A stretch of 64,000 nucleotides of DNA from Pomphorhynchus laevis (lineage: Eukaryota > Acanthocephala > Palaeacanthocephala > Echinorhynchida > Pomphorhynchidae), in the NCBI GenBank assembly GCA_012934845.2, contig WNNJ02003839.1:62001-126000 (forward strand), in the 5' to 3' direction. Position numbers and translations under genes: made by a program. Of this stretch, positions 47,601-58,833 are shown piece by piece. How positions within the stretch are numbered: position 1 is the stretch's first letter; the number at the start of each line of letters is the position of its first letter. A model generated the notes under the pieces. That model ran no database searches. It had not been told where the DNA came from and was given only the letters and a program-made list of their open reading frames with translations.

Positions 47601-48179
47601 AGAAAATGTGCACTGTGTAAGATAATAAATGCATTTGGTTAGTTTTGATTGATATTGTCCCGCCCCCAAACAAAACATTTTTATATAGGCAGGAAATAAA
47701 TATGCATTCTAAAATTTTTTATTATTTGACAAACAAATATGTTCAATAACGATGTTACTAAGAAACAAGCAAAACATGTCATTGTTAAAATGTTGTTGTA
47801 TTAATAAAATCTCCTGATAAACGTATAATCCATTTGGAAATCCCGATGACTTTGCATTGCATAGTTTTTATGTAGTTTGCAAAAATCATTTTTGCGCTTG
47901 ATTATTATCCATGATACAATAAAATTTAGGTACACTCCTTCTTTTAATTTTATGTCAATAGTTTTTATTGACAAAAGTTGAACATCTATATTCAAGATAA
48001 TTACTCAGATTAGCGGACTGAGTTTACGCATTTTATATTTTTACCTAATTAAAAATAATGCTAAATAAAATTAAAATTGAAGATATTTAAGTCATCCATT
48101 TCCTTGAATTTAGTATATTTTAATTTATAGAAATAAAGGAAAATCGAATCAAAGACCAAATGAATTATTCTATATTTCA

Positions 48180-49890
48180 ATGACAACTGCCATCATCATC
48201 AGGAAAAAACAAAATTATCACCTCCCATTGGAACACCTTTTATTTGCCTAAATAGATATCCCCGCTTTTAAATAATTTTGATTTATCAAGTTATTTAAGG
48301 CTTCTATTAATTTAATTTTAACCATATATTTATATTTACTTGACGATTGAACTTTGTTAGATATGCGTTATAGTTATCATAACATATATGTATATGTATA
48401 TTTTAAATACATATGTTATATAGCATTTAATTGATAGCATTTTTCTTATATCACCCTTTTCAATTAATTATATTATTGGTACATATATGTTCATTTATTT
48501 TATCAAAACTAAGACTTTTACAATTGCATTCTGTTTCCATTATGTTTCTAATATTATAATTTTATATTGATTTTAATTCTTTATTATAATTACAAATTTT
48601 TCGTCCTAATGGCGATGACAGCTTATACCTTATTTTAGGAATATATTTACTTAAATCTAATCCTATTATTTCTTTACTTTTAGAATTATTTAAAATCTAC
48701 CTATATACAAACCCTAGGCAGAGGTTGTTGTCTAATTGTCGCTTTTACAATTGCATTATGTTTCCACTATGTTTCTAATATTATCGTTACATATTGATTT
48801 TAATTCTTTATTATAATTACAAATTTTTCGTCCTAATGATGGTAGGAGTTTATACCTTATTTTAGGAATATATTTACTTAAATCTGACCCTATTATTTCT
48901 TTACGTCTAGAATTATTTAAAAGTCCGGCTATATTTATGTTATCTATACATTTATTAATGAAGTTTATGGTTAATGTATATTTTCTATTGTTATTATTTA
49001 CATTTATTGTACGATTATATTATTTTTTATTACAATAACTGTCTATAAAATAAAATATCTTATTCACGCGTCTTATGAAAGATAAACACACTTGTCGAAC
49101 AAATCTATCTTACCTAAGTAGGAATATAAGGATTTGTAAATTTTATTTCTATAGTTATTATTTAACTATATTTATATCCTTTTGATAGAATTTCCCTTAA
49201 TTCATAATTTTCCGTAAATTCTAGAAATAAAGATTTTTGCAATTTCATTGTTTCTATAATGTTTTAATATCCTTGTTACATATTGATTTCAATTCTTTGT
49301 TATAATTACAAATTTTTCGTCTTGGTTAGTATCTATTTTTTGTTATTATTAACATTTATTGTCCGATTATAGTATTTTGTATTACAATAACTGTCTATTA
49401 TACAACTTAGCCTATCGTAGTCGTTAATTAATTTTTGATTTATTGAATATATGATATCTTCAGTAAAATTTCTTATATTTACATAAAGATTTTTTAGTTT
49501 ATTATCTCTTAAAAGTTGTTTTAATATTTCTAATTGTTCATTTATATACATATCTTTTTTAATATTTTTAACTCTATTTTTATTCTTTTCATCGCCATTA
49601 TTTAATCTATAATTTTCCGTAAATTCACAATTTAATGCACAATTTTTCGTAAATTCTAGATTATAGGTAAATATATATATTCATTTATTTTTTATCATAA
49701 TTAAGATTTTTGCAATTTAATTCTGTTTATATAATGTCTTAATATCCTTGTTACATATTGATTTCAATTCTTTATTATAATTACAATTTTTCTGTCCTAA
49801 TGGTACCATCTTAGACCTTATTTTAGGAATATATTTGCATAAATCTATTATTTCTTTACTTTTAGAATTATTTAAAAGGCACGATTCTGT
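48180..49890 (-). mobile_element. Cluster of Naiad-like PLE fragments, old and broken
   Basis: Successive pieces match different or overlapping parts of the copy at 1605-4295. 48214-48400 matches 2539-2720 (TCCCATTGGAACACCTTTTA). 48452-48700 and 48740-49050 both match the 3580-3920 region. 49333-49560 matches 3880-4130 ([14 protein letters not shown] block). 49610-49880 matches the 3580-3810 region again. The same segment is present at least three times, so this is a patchwork of several insertions or local duplications, all on the minus strand. At 48185-48215 a CTGATGATGATGGCAG tail unit lies next to it. Confidence 0.8.
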
Positions 49891-50032
49891 ACTCTAAATT
49901 TACGAAATTTTGAAGAGCTAAAAATTATTTAGCTAGTATTCTTTTTGAAAATATAAACGACATATATAAATAAAATAATATGAATAACCCATTTATACCA
50001 ACTATAGTTTATTTTGTTGATTTGAATTTAGT

Positions 50033-50898
50033 ATGATAATTTAAAATCCTTTTTGTTAATTTAAAAATTAAATTTTTAATGATGGATTGATTCTTACAAA
50101 ATCTAGGTTTTGGTGAGATAGATTAGTGCTGATAAAATAATAATTTAAGAGTTATTTCAATAATAAAGATATTCTCAAAGAACCGGGCATGTATTATGTA
50201 TTATGAAATGCGTATATGAATGGGCAGATGATTCCACGAAAGAGGAGTTATATATACAAATGACTAAACTTTTCGTAATAATAAATATTATCGTATTGAA
50301 TGAATATATTTATCTGCAATATACTTTATTGTTCTTTGTTTCGTCCACATCTGAGCATTGTATTCAAGCTGTATTTTTAGCAACTTAAGGTTATATGTTG
50401 ATCTCGAATCTATATTGCTTTTTGTACACACGCTGGTAGCTTCCCTTAAATATAGATTTTGCAACCATACTAACTTGTAACCCAATCACTTTGGTTTTCC
50501 GGAGGATACTCGCCAAGTTAATATGCACTAGTGAACCTCCAATCGCCATAGTTTCAATTAGATCTATAACAATATCTAATTGTCTCTGATCTTCCAACTT
50601 TCGTTCTTGATTAATGAAAACATTCTTGCCAAATGTTTTCGCATACATTCGTCATGCGATGGTAAAAACATTTCACTTCTAGCATCGCAATACGAATGGC
50701 CGGTCAGTCCCGATTAATTATTACCCATGCTTTCGTAAACTAACGAAATTGAACTGAGGCCATGTTCCTTCATCCCATGCAATATTATAGAAACTTCAAG
50801 CCTGCGTTGAGCACTAATTTAAGTGCTAATATGATAATTTAAAATCCTTTTTGTTAATTTAAAAATTAAATTTTTAATGATGGATTGATTCTTACAAA
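50033..50898. repeat. Perfect 68 bp direct repeats flanking a 730 bp segment
   Basis: 50033-50100 and 50831-50898 are identical over 68 bp. The segment between has no recognised element; its minus strand has an 85-codon open stretch (50648-50391; GGSLVHINLASILRKTKVIG) that I cannot place. Perfect identity in such decayed surroundings suggests a recent event. Confidence 0.9.
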
Positions 50899-51081
50899 TT
50901 GTGTTGATTCTCACAACACACTAAAGTGTATCAAAGATGAACAGGCAAAAAAGAGTGAATCTATGGTAGACACTTTAGTCCGTCCATATATCATTTCCTG
51001 CTGTCCAAAAAGAGTCTTAATCGCAGCAACTTTAACATACGCCTTTTAAGGTGAAATCTATTCTTCGTCGATTATCTAGAA

Positions 51082-51461
51082 CAGTGTTTTTAATCTATTG
51101 GTCTTAACACACTAGGTGTGTTAAGGTGAAACACACACCTAGGTGTAACACACCTAGGTGTAACACACACTAGATGTGTTACATACGCCTTTTAAGGTGA
51201 AATCTATTCTTCGTCGATTATCTAGAAGTGTTTTTAATCTATTGGTCTTAACACACTAGGTGGACCACGGAAAGAGTTTGTATGGGTCACGAACAATGAT
51301 TTTGCGATGTATTTATTGCTCTGATTTTATTTGAAAAAATATTTTTCTCAACAGAAATGCTTTGCTGAAAAATGTTTTTTAAGAGAATATTCGGGTTGGG
51401 ACACAATATCACTAAACGGTTCAATGCTGGGTCACGGTTTAAAATAGTTTAAGAAACACTG
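51082..51461. mobile_element. hAT-like non-autonomous DNA transposon
   Basis: The left end is CAGTGTTTTTAATCTATTGG; the right end, read inward, is CAGTGTTTCTTAAACTATTT. The CAGTG start and the TTTAA-rich next bases are typical of many animal hAT terminal inverted repeats. The flanking octamers ATCTAGAA (51074-51081) and TTCTATAA (51462-51469) agree at six of eight places, as expected of an old 8 bp hAT target duplication. Near the left end a segment of about 80 bp (51034-51116) is duplicated at 51181-51263 with a short CACACCTAGGTGTAA repeat between. No transposase is present. Confidence 0.6.
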
Positions 51462-51539
51462 TTCTATAATGTACTTTGATAGCTCTCATTCAATGACAAC
51501 AATTTCTTGACAATAAAAAATAATAAAACATAAGATTTT

Positions 51540-54520
51540 TCCTGTCAATCATTGGTCCGGGTGTCGGGTCGTGGATGCAGTGCACGAATTAAACTACTCC
51601 AGACATATCGATCCGGGGCGACAGACCAGAGTTCTCTTTCACATAGCCCAAAGCGGTCTTCGGCAAGTTTCAAGATTTAATCTCTCCACCAGTACCAATG
51701 TCTACTTCGAGGTCTCTTGAAGAGAGTCCGGCCTGGAAAACGCTCCAAGAAAGGCTATCCATAGACATCCTCAGAAGGTATACTAGTCACCTCAAATGAC
51801 TTTATTCGATGTGGAGAAGTAGCGATTTTACTCCGAGTTCAATCAGGATGACCGAATTCCTAACTTTATCTCTAAGCCTAAGACCGGCCACAACGCGAAG
51901 GAACCTCATTTCAGTCGCCTGTATTCGACATTTTATCCTTTCAGTCATAACCCAAAGCTCATGACCATAGGTTAAGATAGGAACGAAGATTGCGTGGTAA
52001 ACCGAAGGCTTCACACGAAGACTCAACTTCCTCTTCACCATGACAGACCTGTACAAAGAACGCATTGCTGTGTTAGCTGCACAAATCCGCTTCTCAATCT
52101 CCCTGATGTTCCTGCCGTCCCTCGAGAACAATACCCCAAGATACTTGAAATCATCCACATCAGGAAGAACCTTTTCCCCCATCCGGATTGACATAACAAC
52201 TGAATCCGATACGGACACATAGAGACAGTCTTGGAGGTACTAGCCAACATCCCTACAGAATGGCATTCCATCTTGAATCGATCTAGTAGGCATTAAAAGT
52301 CTTCAAAACAATAAGCCAACAAGACAACATCATCTGAAAAAAAACAGAGATGATATCCTGATGGAACTGAACTGAAGACCGACATCCGTCAGAGCAGCCC
52401 GTCTCGAAATTTTGTCAATGTAAACAAGGAATAAAAGTGGAGACAAATGACAGCCCTGACGAAGCCAAAAGCCTACTGGAAATGATTCAGACTTCCAACT
52501 TTGGACACTAACACAACTCATACTTTGTTTATACAGAGAAGCCACAGCTAAGCGAAGATAGTGTGGCACTCCACACTCCCTTAGTACCTTCCACAACCTC
52601 TCTAGCGAAACTCGGTCGAACGCCTTCTCCAAATCTACAAAACACATGTACACCGGTTGAGCGAACTCCCAAGACCGTTCAAGGACAGTTGAGAGAGTAA
52701 AGAGTTGCTCCGTAGTTTCACGACCTGGACGAAAGCCGCATTGTTACTCTTGCAACTTTCTCTCAACTATAGGGCGTATCCTTAACTCAAGAATCTTAGC
52801 AAATAGCTTACCAGTTTGGCTAATAAGAGTGATGGTCCGATAATTAGGACACATTCTTCGGTCAGCTTTATTAAAGATAGGTACCACCACTTCAGTTCGC
52901 CACACACTAGGAACCTTGCCCGACTTCAATGCTACATTGAAGATCAGTGTTAGCCACTTCATGCCAACAACGTCGAGAGCCTTTAAAGCTCCATGTCGAA
53001 TGTCGTCTACTCCAAAAGACTTGCCATTACGAAGTTTTTAACAATGATCACTTTCAAAGAGATAAGCTCATCCGTTGTTTCTAAAGGTTCTACTTATACA
53101 AGAAAAACAACATCCATCGTATTAAGGAGACTCCTAAAATGCTCTTTCCAACAACCATGAATTTCTTCAATAACAGTCAGCATAGATCCTCTATTGTCAT
53201 AGACAGTTTGAGGAGTTTTCTGGTTTCCAAGTCGCCTTCTTCGCTTCGGTAACTGTTCGAGCTGAAGCTCTCTTTGCTCTTCGGTACTTGTCTACAGCTT
53301 CCACTGATTTATCTGACAAATTTGCCTTATAAGCCAGCTTCTTATGTTGGACAAAATCTCTAATTGTAAGTGTCTACTAAGCAGTTTGAGTATTTCCCCC
53401 GCGACAAGCACATAATGCCTTCAAGCCACAACTTTTAACAGTTGCTTTGGCAAGCTAAGATCTGAACATCTCCCATTTCTGATCAAAGCTCTTCACCTCT
53501 TCTGGCAACCGAAAGAATTCCTTCAGAATGTATCCAGCAAAACGTTCTTTGACAGAAACATCTGCTAGACGCTCCCGGCACGCCTCCACACAACTTTATA
53601 TTTACCAAGTTTGTCTAGCATCCAATCCTGTCATGGAAGCTTACTAACTACCAGGTAGTGATTGGTTGACAGCTCAGCCCCTCTCTTCACACGAGTGTCC
53701 AGAACATAACGTTGCAGATCAGATGAAACGATTACAAAATCGACCATTGATCTTTGACTGTGATAATTCTTATGCATCTACATCTATGGATCTCCTTATG
53801 TTCAAACATGGTGTTGGTTATGCCCAAATTGTTACGCGAAAAAAGTGCAATAAGTCAGCACCATTTACATTTAGATTAGAGAGTCCGTTCCTCCCCAAAA
53901 CTCTCTTCCAAGTGCTACTGTCGCTACCAACTAGAGCATTGGAGTCACCCGATATAACGAGAGAATCTCCAACAGTAGTACTATCAAGCAGAGCCTGAAG
54001 ATCTTCTACGAAAGCTGTGTATTCTAAGAAAATGTTAAGAGCATACCCACACACAACAGTTATCCACTTACTCTCTTTGACTAAAAGTCTCAGAGACGCC
54101 AGCCTTTCGTTCACTCGGTAAAACCTCTCTGCCACGAACGATAACCATGGACTTGTAAGTATCCCTACAGCCGCTTGGCGTCGCTTTCGGTTGATAACTC
54201 CCGAATAGTTCAAGGTCTAGCCTTGATCTAGAAGTTTAGTTCCAGTTCCAGAATAGTGAAGAGAAGTCACTCCTCCTCCATTTCTAGACCGAAGCGAATC
54301 ATCTCTTCAACTAATTCTGGTTCCTTCCCGTCAGCAAGATGACATTCCACGTTCCTACATGAAGGCTACTCCGCTTCGGATGTTGATGCCTTTTTCGATG
54401 TCTCCGTACAACTGCCTGGTCACACGGCACCCGACAATGAAAACTCCTCCGGTAAGTGGTAAGTTGACGATAGCTATTGACCATAGCTTCCATTCATAAA
54501 ACGAAAAATTAACTTTGCTG
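51540..54520 (-). mobile_element. RTE-clade LINE, minus strand, broken
   Basis: In its own direction: endonuclease start LHVGTWNVILLTGR near 54370, EN body (RLASLRLLVKESKWITVV, VISGDSNALVGSDSSTWKR), a connecting region, RT fingers and palm (52962-52330) and a thumb/C-terminal part to the TGA at about 51545. The 3' untranslated region is short, which is usual for RTE. Many stops and frame changes occur. It overlaps no host gene and abuts the hAT-like element. Confidence 0.88.
51545..54493 (-). pseudogene. ORF2 (APE endonuclease/RT) of the RTE-clade LINE
   Basis: The EN catalytic box reads GDSNA where the family has GDFNA. RT pieces: VPSVWRTEVVVPIFNKADRR, MCPNYRTITLISQTGKL, MCFVDLEKAFDRVSLERLW (catalytic Asp), FWLRQGCHLSPLLFLVYID. 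The YADD box is not in the open pieces. The end has FKYLGVLFSRDGRNIREIEK, ILTYGHELWVMTERIKCRIQ and MRFLRVVAGLRLRDKVRNS, very typical of RTE proteins, then TRTND at the stop. It is inactive. Confidence 0.86.
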
Positions 54521-54610
54521 GATTCTACGCGACAGTAATTGCTTTATTTTAATCGTTTGGCAATATGGGGAATGGTGAAATAATGTTACGGCTATCCATT
54601 TTATCCCGAA

Positions 54611-54930
54611 CTACCAAAACGTCATCCTTAACTATCAAAACTTAACCATCAAAACTTGACTATCAAAGCTTAACTATCAAAGCTTAACTATCAGAACTTA
54701 ACTATCAAAGCTTAACTATCAAAACTTAACTATCAAAACTTAACTATAAAAACTTAACAATCAAAACTTAACTATCAAAACTTAACTATAAAAACTTAAC
54801 AATCAAAACTTAACTATCAAAACTTAACTATCAAAAATTAACTATCAAAAATTAACTATCAAAAATTAACTATCAAAAATTAACTATCTAAAATTAACTA
54901 TCAAAAATAAACTATCAAAACTTCATCCTT
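54611..54930 (+). repeat. 14 bp minisatellite upstream of a CR1-type LINE
   Basis: About 22 tandem units of CTTAACTATCAAAA with variants (CTTGACTATCAAAG, ATTAACTATCAAAA). It ends about 50 bp before the first endonuclease-like residues of the CR1-type LINE at 54.97 kb. Confidence 0.95.
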
Positions 54931-55115
54931 GAAAAAATCATAGGATGCTGAGGGTCTTACATCGTGCTATTAATACTTAATATGCGTTGCTTGAAAAATG
55001 GCTTATGCCCTAGGTTATTCTGATTTCAAACCAAATTTATCGAATCATTAACATGAAGAACTATCGATTGGTGATTGATCATCACCAATCGATATATATA
55101 TATAATCACCGATAG

Positions 55116-57747
55116 ATATATTCATTGAGGGATACAGCATAAGTAGAAGTGATAGAACAGGGAAAATTGGAGGAGGTGTTATCGCGTATATCTCTAATAG
55201 GCTTCAATTCCGAGTAATTGAAACTCTTAGTGATGATATTAACCATAATGAAGCATTGTGTATTAGGCTATATTGTCAACACCCAATAACGGTATTGACT
55301 GTGTATCGTTCTCCAAGATCAAACACAGATAGCATAGCTGCTTTAATGGAGAGAAGTAGTTATTGTGATAGATTTGTTGTACTCGGTGATTTCAACATGC
55401 CATCTGTGAATTGGGTTAATTACACTTCCAATGACTCGGATGTCGAGAGTTTGAAGCTACTTGGCTTAATAAACAGCTTGGCTCTTAAGCAACATGTCAG
55501 TCAGAGTACAAGATTTTCACAGGATTCACATTCACTTTTGGATTTATACCTTAATGTACCATATGACATTCTTGATAGATTAAGCTATCTGGACCCAATA
55601 GGTCATTCAGATCATGTGGTCATTTCGATTGGTCTGAGCGATGTCTACTCACATGGCGTAAATCCGACGTCGTCTGTAAACCCATTCAGAACTGACTTTG
55701 CTCTAGTAAATAAATATCTCGTTGGGGTAAAGTGGTTGGATGCTTTTGATGTTGGCGTCGAATATTCATGGCAGTTTTTCAGGGATACTCTGTACCACCT
55801 CCTTAATCGTTTCTCACCTCTTCAGAGTAAACACTGTTTGACATCGATCTCACCGCCTTGGTTTAATAGCGACATAAAACATGCTTTAAAGATGAGACGT
55901 AAGGCCTTTAATAACTATCGTAAAGACAGAGCTAATTTCAGCACTTATAAGAAATGGCGAAACCTCGTTACGTCCATGAAGCGAACTGGTAGGCGATCTT
56001 TCGAAAATCAGCTAAGTATAAACTGTCACCGTGATCCCCGCTCTTTCTTTAGGTATGTGACTGCTAAGCATACGCGCTGTAAACCTATAAATTGTATTCA
56101 ACGTGACGATGGGAAATTCATAACTGATTCTTTGCAGATATCAAATATGTTTAGAAATCATTTCCATTCTTTGAATCTTGACCATAAGGATGTGACAATG
56201 GGTGATCCGTGTACATTTGAATCGCCCGGAGATGACACCAGCGACCTCTTCCGATGTGATGATGTTCTCCAAGAGCTTCGGAAACTTAAATGCAAAGCAG
56301 GTGCGGGTCCAGATGGCTTACCGCCAGTATATCTGCGCAACATCGCTGACATAATATGTCATCCGCTTTACAATATTTTCTCTGCGTCTGTTGCTTTTGG
56401 CGTTGTTCCTTCTGATTGGCAGAATTCCATCATATGTCCTATTTATAAGAAAGGGGATAGTTCGTCCATTGACAATTATAGGCCTATTAGTCTCACTTGC
56501 GTGTGTTGTCGTGTGCTAGAAAGATTGCTTAAGCGACGAATAATAGAATTTCTAGATAGATTGCATGGCTTCCGAAAAGGTTATTCCACGACTACTAATC
56601 TTGTACATGCACGTGAAAATTGGTATCACTATTATGATCAAGGTATACCAGTTGATGTCATTTTCTTTGATTTCTCAAAAGCGTTCGACTCAGTTAATCA
56701 CACGCGTCTTATTGAGAAGTTGGAGCACATTCATCTTGATAAGAGGATCATAAACTGGATTCGTGTATTCCTTTCCAACCGACAAAGCGTCGTACGAGTA
56801 AGTGAGTCGCTGTCGAGTCCATTTCCAGTGTTGTTAGGTGTTCCACAGGGAAGTGTATTGGGTCCCATCTTATTCAGTCTTTATATCAACGAGTTGATAC
56901 CAAATATTAGTTCATTCAGTTTATTATATGCAGATGATTTTAAAGTTTGGCGACCTATTATTTCCGATCTTGATAAACAGCATTTACAAAGCGACGTCGA
57001 CGTTATATCCAATTGGGCTAAACGAAATTATTTGAGGATCAATTCCGCTAAATGTACATGTATGCGTATATCACGAAGATCATGTGATCATCTTGGAGGT
57101 GAGTACCAGTTTGGTTCAATTAGTATCGAAAGAACCTACTCATATAAAGATTTGGGAGTTTGGGTTTGTGCTGACTTATCCACTCGAAAGCATTCAGACT
57201 ACGTGTGTTGCATCACAAAACGCTTAATAGGAAATACTCGTCGAGCTCTGATAGGCATAGATCCGTTATGCTACCATACCATTGCAAATGCGTTTTTCGT
57301 GAGCCATATCTTATACGCATCGCCAGCTTGTTATCCCGGAAACTACTTATGAGCGTCGTGCATTGGAGAAAGTGTTCAGATCAACAACTAAATTAGTCTC
57401 AGGGCTGCATATTTTTGGCTACGGAAAATGCCTCCAGATATTAAATATGCCTTGTCTGCGATATATCCGTGACAAGTGAGATATCTCCCTTGTTTGGAAA
57501 ATTCTGCACACTAAAGATCATCCATTGTCATCTGCTGCAACTGAGAGGTCAACCTTCTCTTCGCGGACACCCCCTGATGCTTAAAACACAAAGGTACATG
57601 CATGCAGTTTCCTGCTTTGCCAAACGAGTCGTACGATCTTGGAATTCGCTTCAGAGTGCGACCGTTTTGTCGTCTACTGCTTCAAGTTTTTGCGTCCTAC
57701 TGGATGATGACCCTTCTTTCTCAAGACAAGGGTGGGATTTTCAATAG
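55116..57747 (+). pseudogene. ORF2 (endonuclease/RT) of the best preserved CR1-type LINE
   Basis: The frame is open from about 55116 to 57352 and in that part looks functional: SISRSDRTGKIGGGVIAYIS, FVVLGDFNMPSVNWVNY and GHSDHVVISIGL (EN catalytic boxes), PPWFNSDIKHALKMRRKAF, GAGPDGLPPVYLRNIADI, SSIDNYRPISLTCVCCRVLE, VIFFDFSKAFDSVNHTRLI, LGVPQGSVLGPILFSLYINE, LLYADDFKVWRP (catalytic Asp-Asp, near 56926) and YSYKDLGVWVCADLSTRKHS. The end (RRALEKVFRSTTKLVSGL; CFAKRVVRSWNSLQ) needs two frame changes. The first ~100 residues of the endonuclease are degraded, so it is inactive. Confidence 0.88.
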
Positions 57748-57813
57748 TTTATCTGATTAGTAAGGGACAAATCGACTCTTATTCTTTTTATTTCTTGTGA
57801 AGCAGTTTGTAAA

Positions 57814-57831
57814 GAGCCTCTGCTCAATTTG
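57814..57831 (+). promoter_or_regulatory. 3' hairpin of the best preserved CR1-type LINE
   Basis: GAGC-CTCT-GCTC followed by AATTTG, then TTAATAATAAT. The stem is only four pairs, but position and box agree with the other copies. Confidence 0.55.
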
Positions 57832-57960
57832 TTGTCAATTAATAATAATCATAGGTTTGATTTATGATATAGTTTTTACTTTTCCTTTAAGTGACAGTCT
57901 AATACTTTTATTATTTATCAATTGTGATAGACAGAAGAGCTATACGCGGCTTTCTATATA

Positions 57961-58205
57961 TTCCTGTTTATAATTATTCCGGTTTATAATTATTCCGGTT
58001 TATAATTATTCCGGTTTATAATTATTCCGGTTTATAATTATTCCGGTTTATAATTATTCCGGTTTATAATTATTCCGGTTTATAATTATTCCGGTTTATA
58101 ATTATTCCGGTTTATAATTATTCCGGTTTATAATTATTCCGGTTTATAATTATTCCGGTTTATAATTATTCCGGTTTATAATTATTCAGGCTTAAAATTA
58201 TTTCG
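57961..58205 (+). repeat. 16 bp minisatellite (CCGGTTTATAATTATT)
   Basis: About 15 tandem units, nearly perfect, degenerate at both ends. It begins about 100 bp after the CR1-type LINE tail and ends 26 bp before an unidentified open frame. Confidence 0.96.
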
Positions 58206-58230
58206 GTTTATTGTGTTATAATTATTCAAG

Positions 58231-58568
58231 TGGAATACTTATTGGACTTTGAACCCGATTTTCAAAATATTTTTGAGGAGGAGCTGACGAAAGATGTTAT
58301 CGACACCTCTTTTAAAGAAGACAAAGATTCAAACCGCGAGGATATAAACGACGAAAAGAACATTTCTAATGTTTCAGAGGATGTTAGAAAGAAAGACAAG
58401 GTAACTGTAAATGATCTGGTTTTTTATTCGACTAAATTCGAAACCTTCTTTACCGATTTTAAAGACATTGATCAAGAAACATACGATCTACTGAATAACT
58501 TGGAGATTAAAATCGATGCTTGCAAGAAAAAGAAAAGTTCAAAAGTCTATTTGACTATTTTAATCTAA
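58231..58568 (+). CDS. Unidentified acidic reading frame without ATG
   Basis: An open stretch of 112 codons beginning at GTG (VEYLLDFEPDFQNIFEEELT) and ending at TAA 58566-58568. It is rich in Asp, Glu, Lys and Asn, with a hydrophobic/aromatic central part (DLVFYSTKFETFFTDFKDI) and a helical-looking end (ETYDLLNNLEIKIDACKKKK). It has no ATG at the start, so it would be an exon, a fragment or a chance frame. It follows the 16 bp array as ORF1 follows the arrays of the L2-like LINEs, but shows no Cys finger or ORF1 block. I do not recognise it. Confidence 0.35.
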
Positions 58569-58833
58569 AAAACTTGATTTTCCACTCGTCTAATTTTCTA
58601 CTACGCTTTATTTTACACATTTTTGCGAATCCCCAACTTTGGAAAATTATGCGGGGACGATTGCATAATAATTAGCAAATATCGTTAGGTTTTATCGATT
58701 TTGGTTTGATAAACAAAATCAATAGCTAAGCTGTTATTAGCTCTCAGTAATTGTATTAAGACGGCCGGTTAGCGTTTACAGTGACTGATTAGTCATGCCT
58801 GAATTTGACTCTGTTATTCATATCTGTATTTAA

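Larger units (their letters stand above)
54970..57860 (+). mobile_element. CR1-type LINE, best preserved copy, no ORF1
   Basis: It consists of a 14 bp minisatellite (just upstream), a decayed endonuclease start (54970-55120), a long intact endonuclease/RT reading frame (about 55116-57352), a C-terminus split over two other frames (57345-57747), and a 3' untranslated region with the hairpin GAGC-CTCT-GCTC at 57814-57825, AATTTG and a TTAATAATAAT tail. An ORF1 is not visible between minisatellite and endonuclease, so it is either deleted or the array is a later addition. It has few breaks and is probably the youngest LINE in the window. Confidence 0.87.

Noticed and set aside
53666-53998. A 110-codon plus-strand open frame
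   Set aside because: It is the antisense shadow of the RTE endonuclease on the minus strand.
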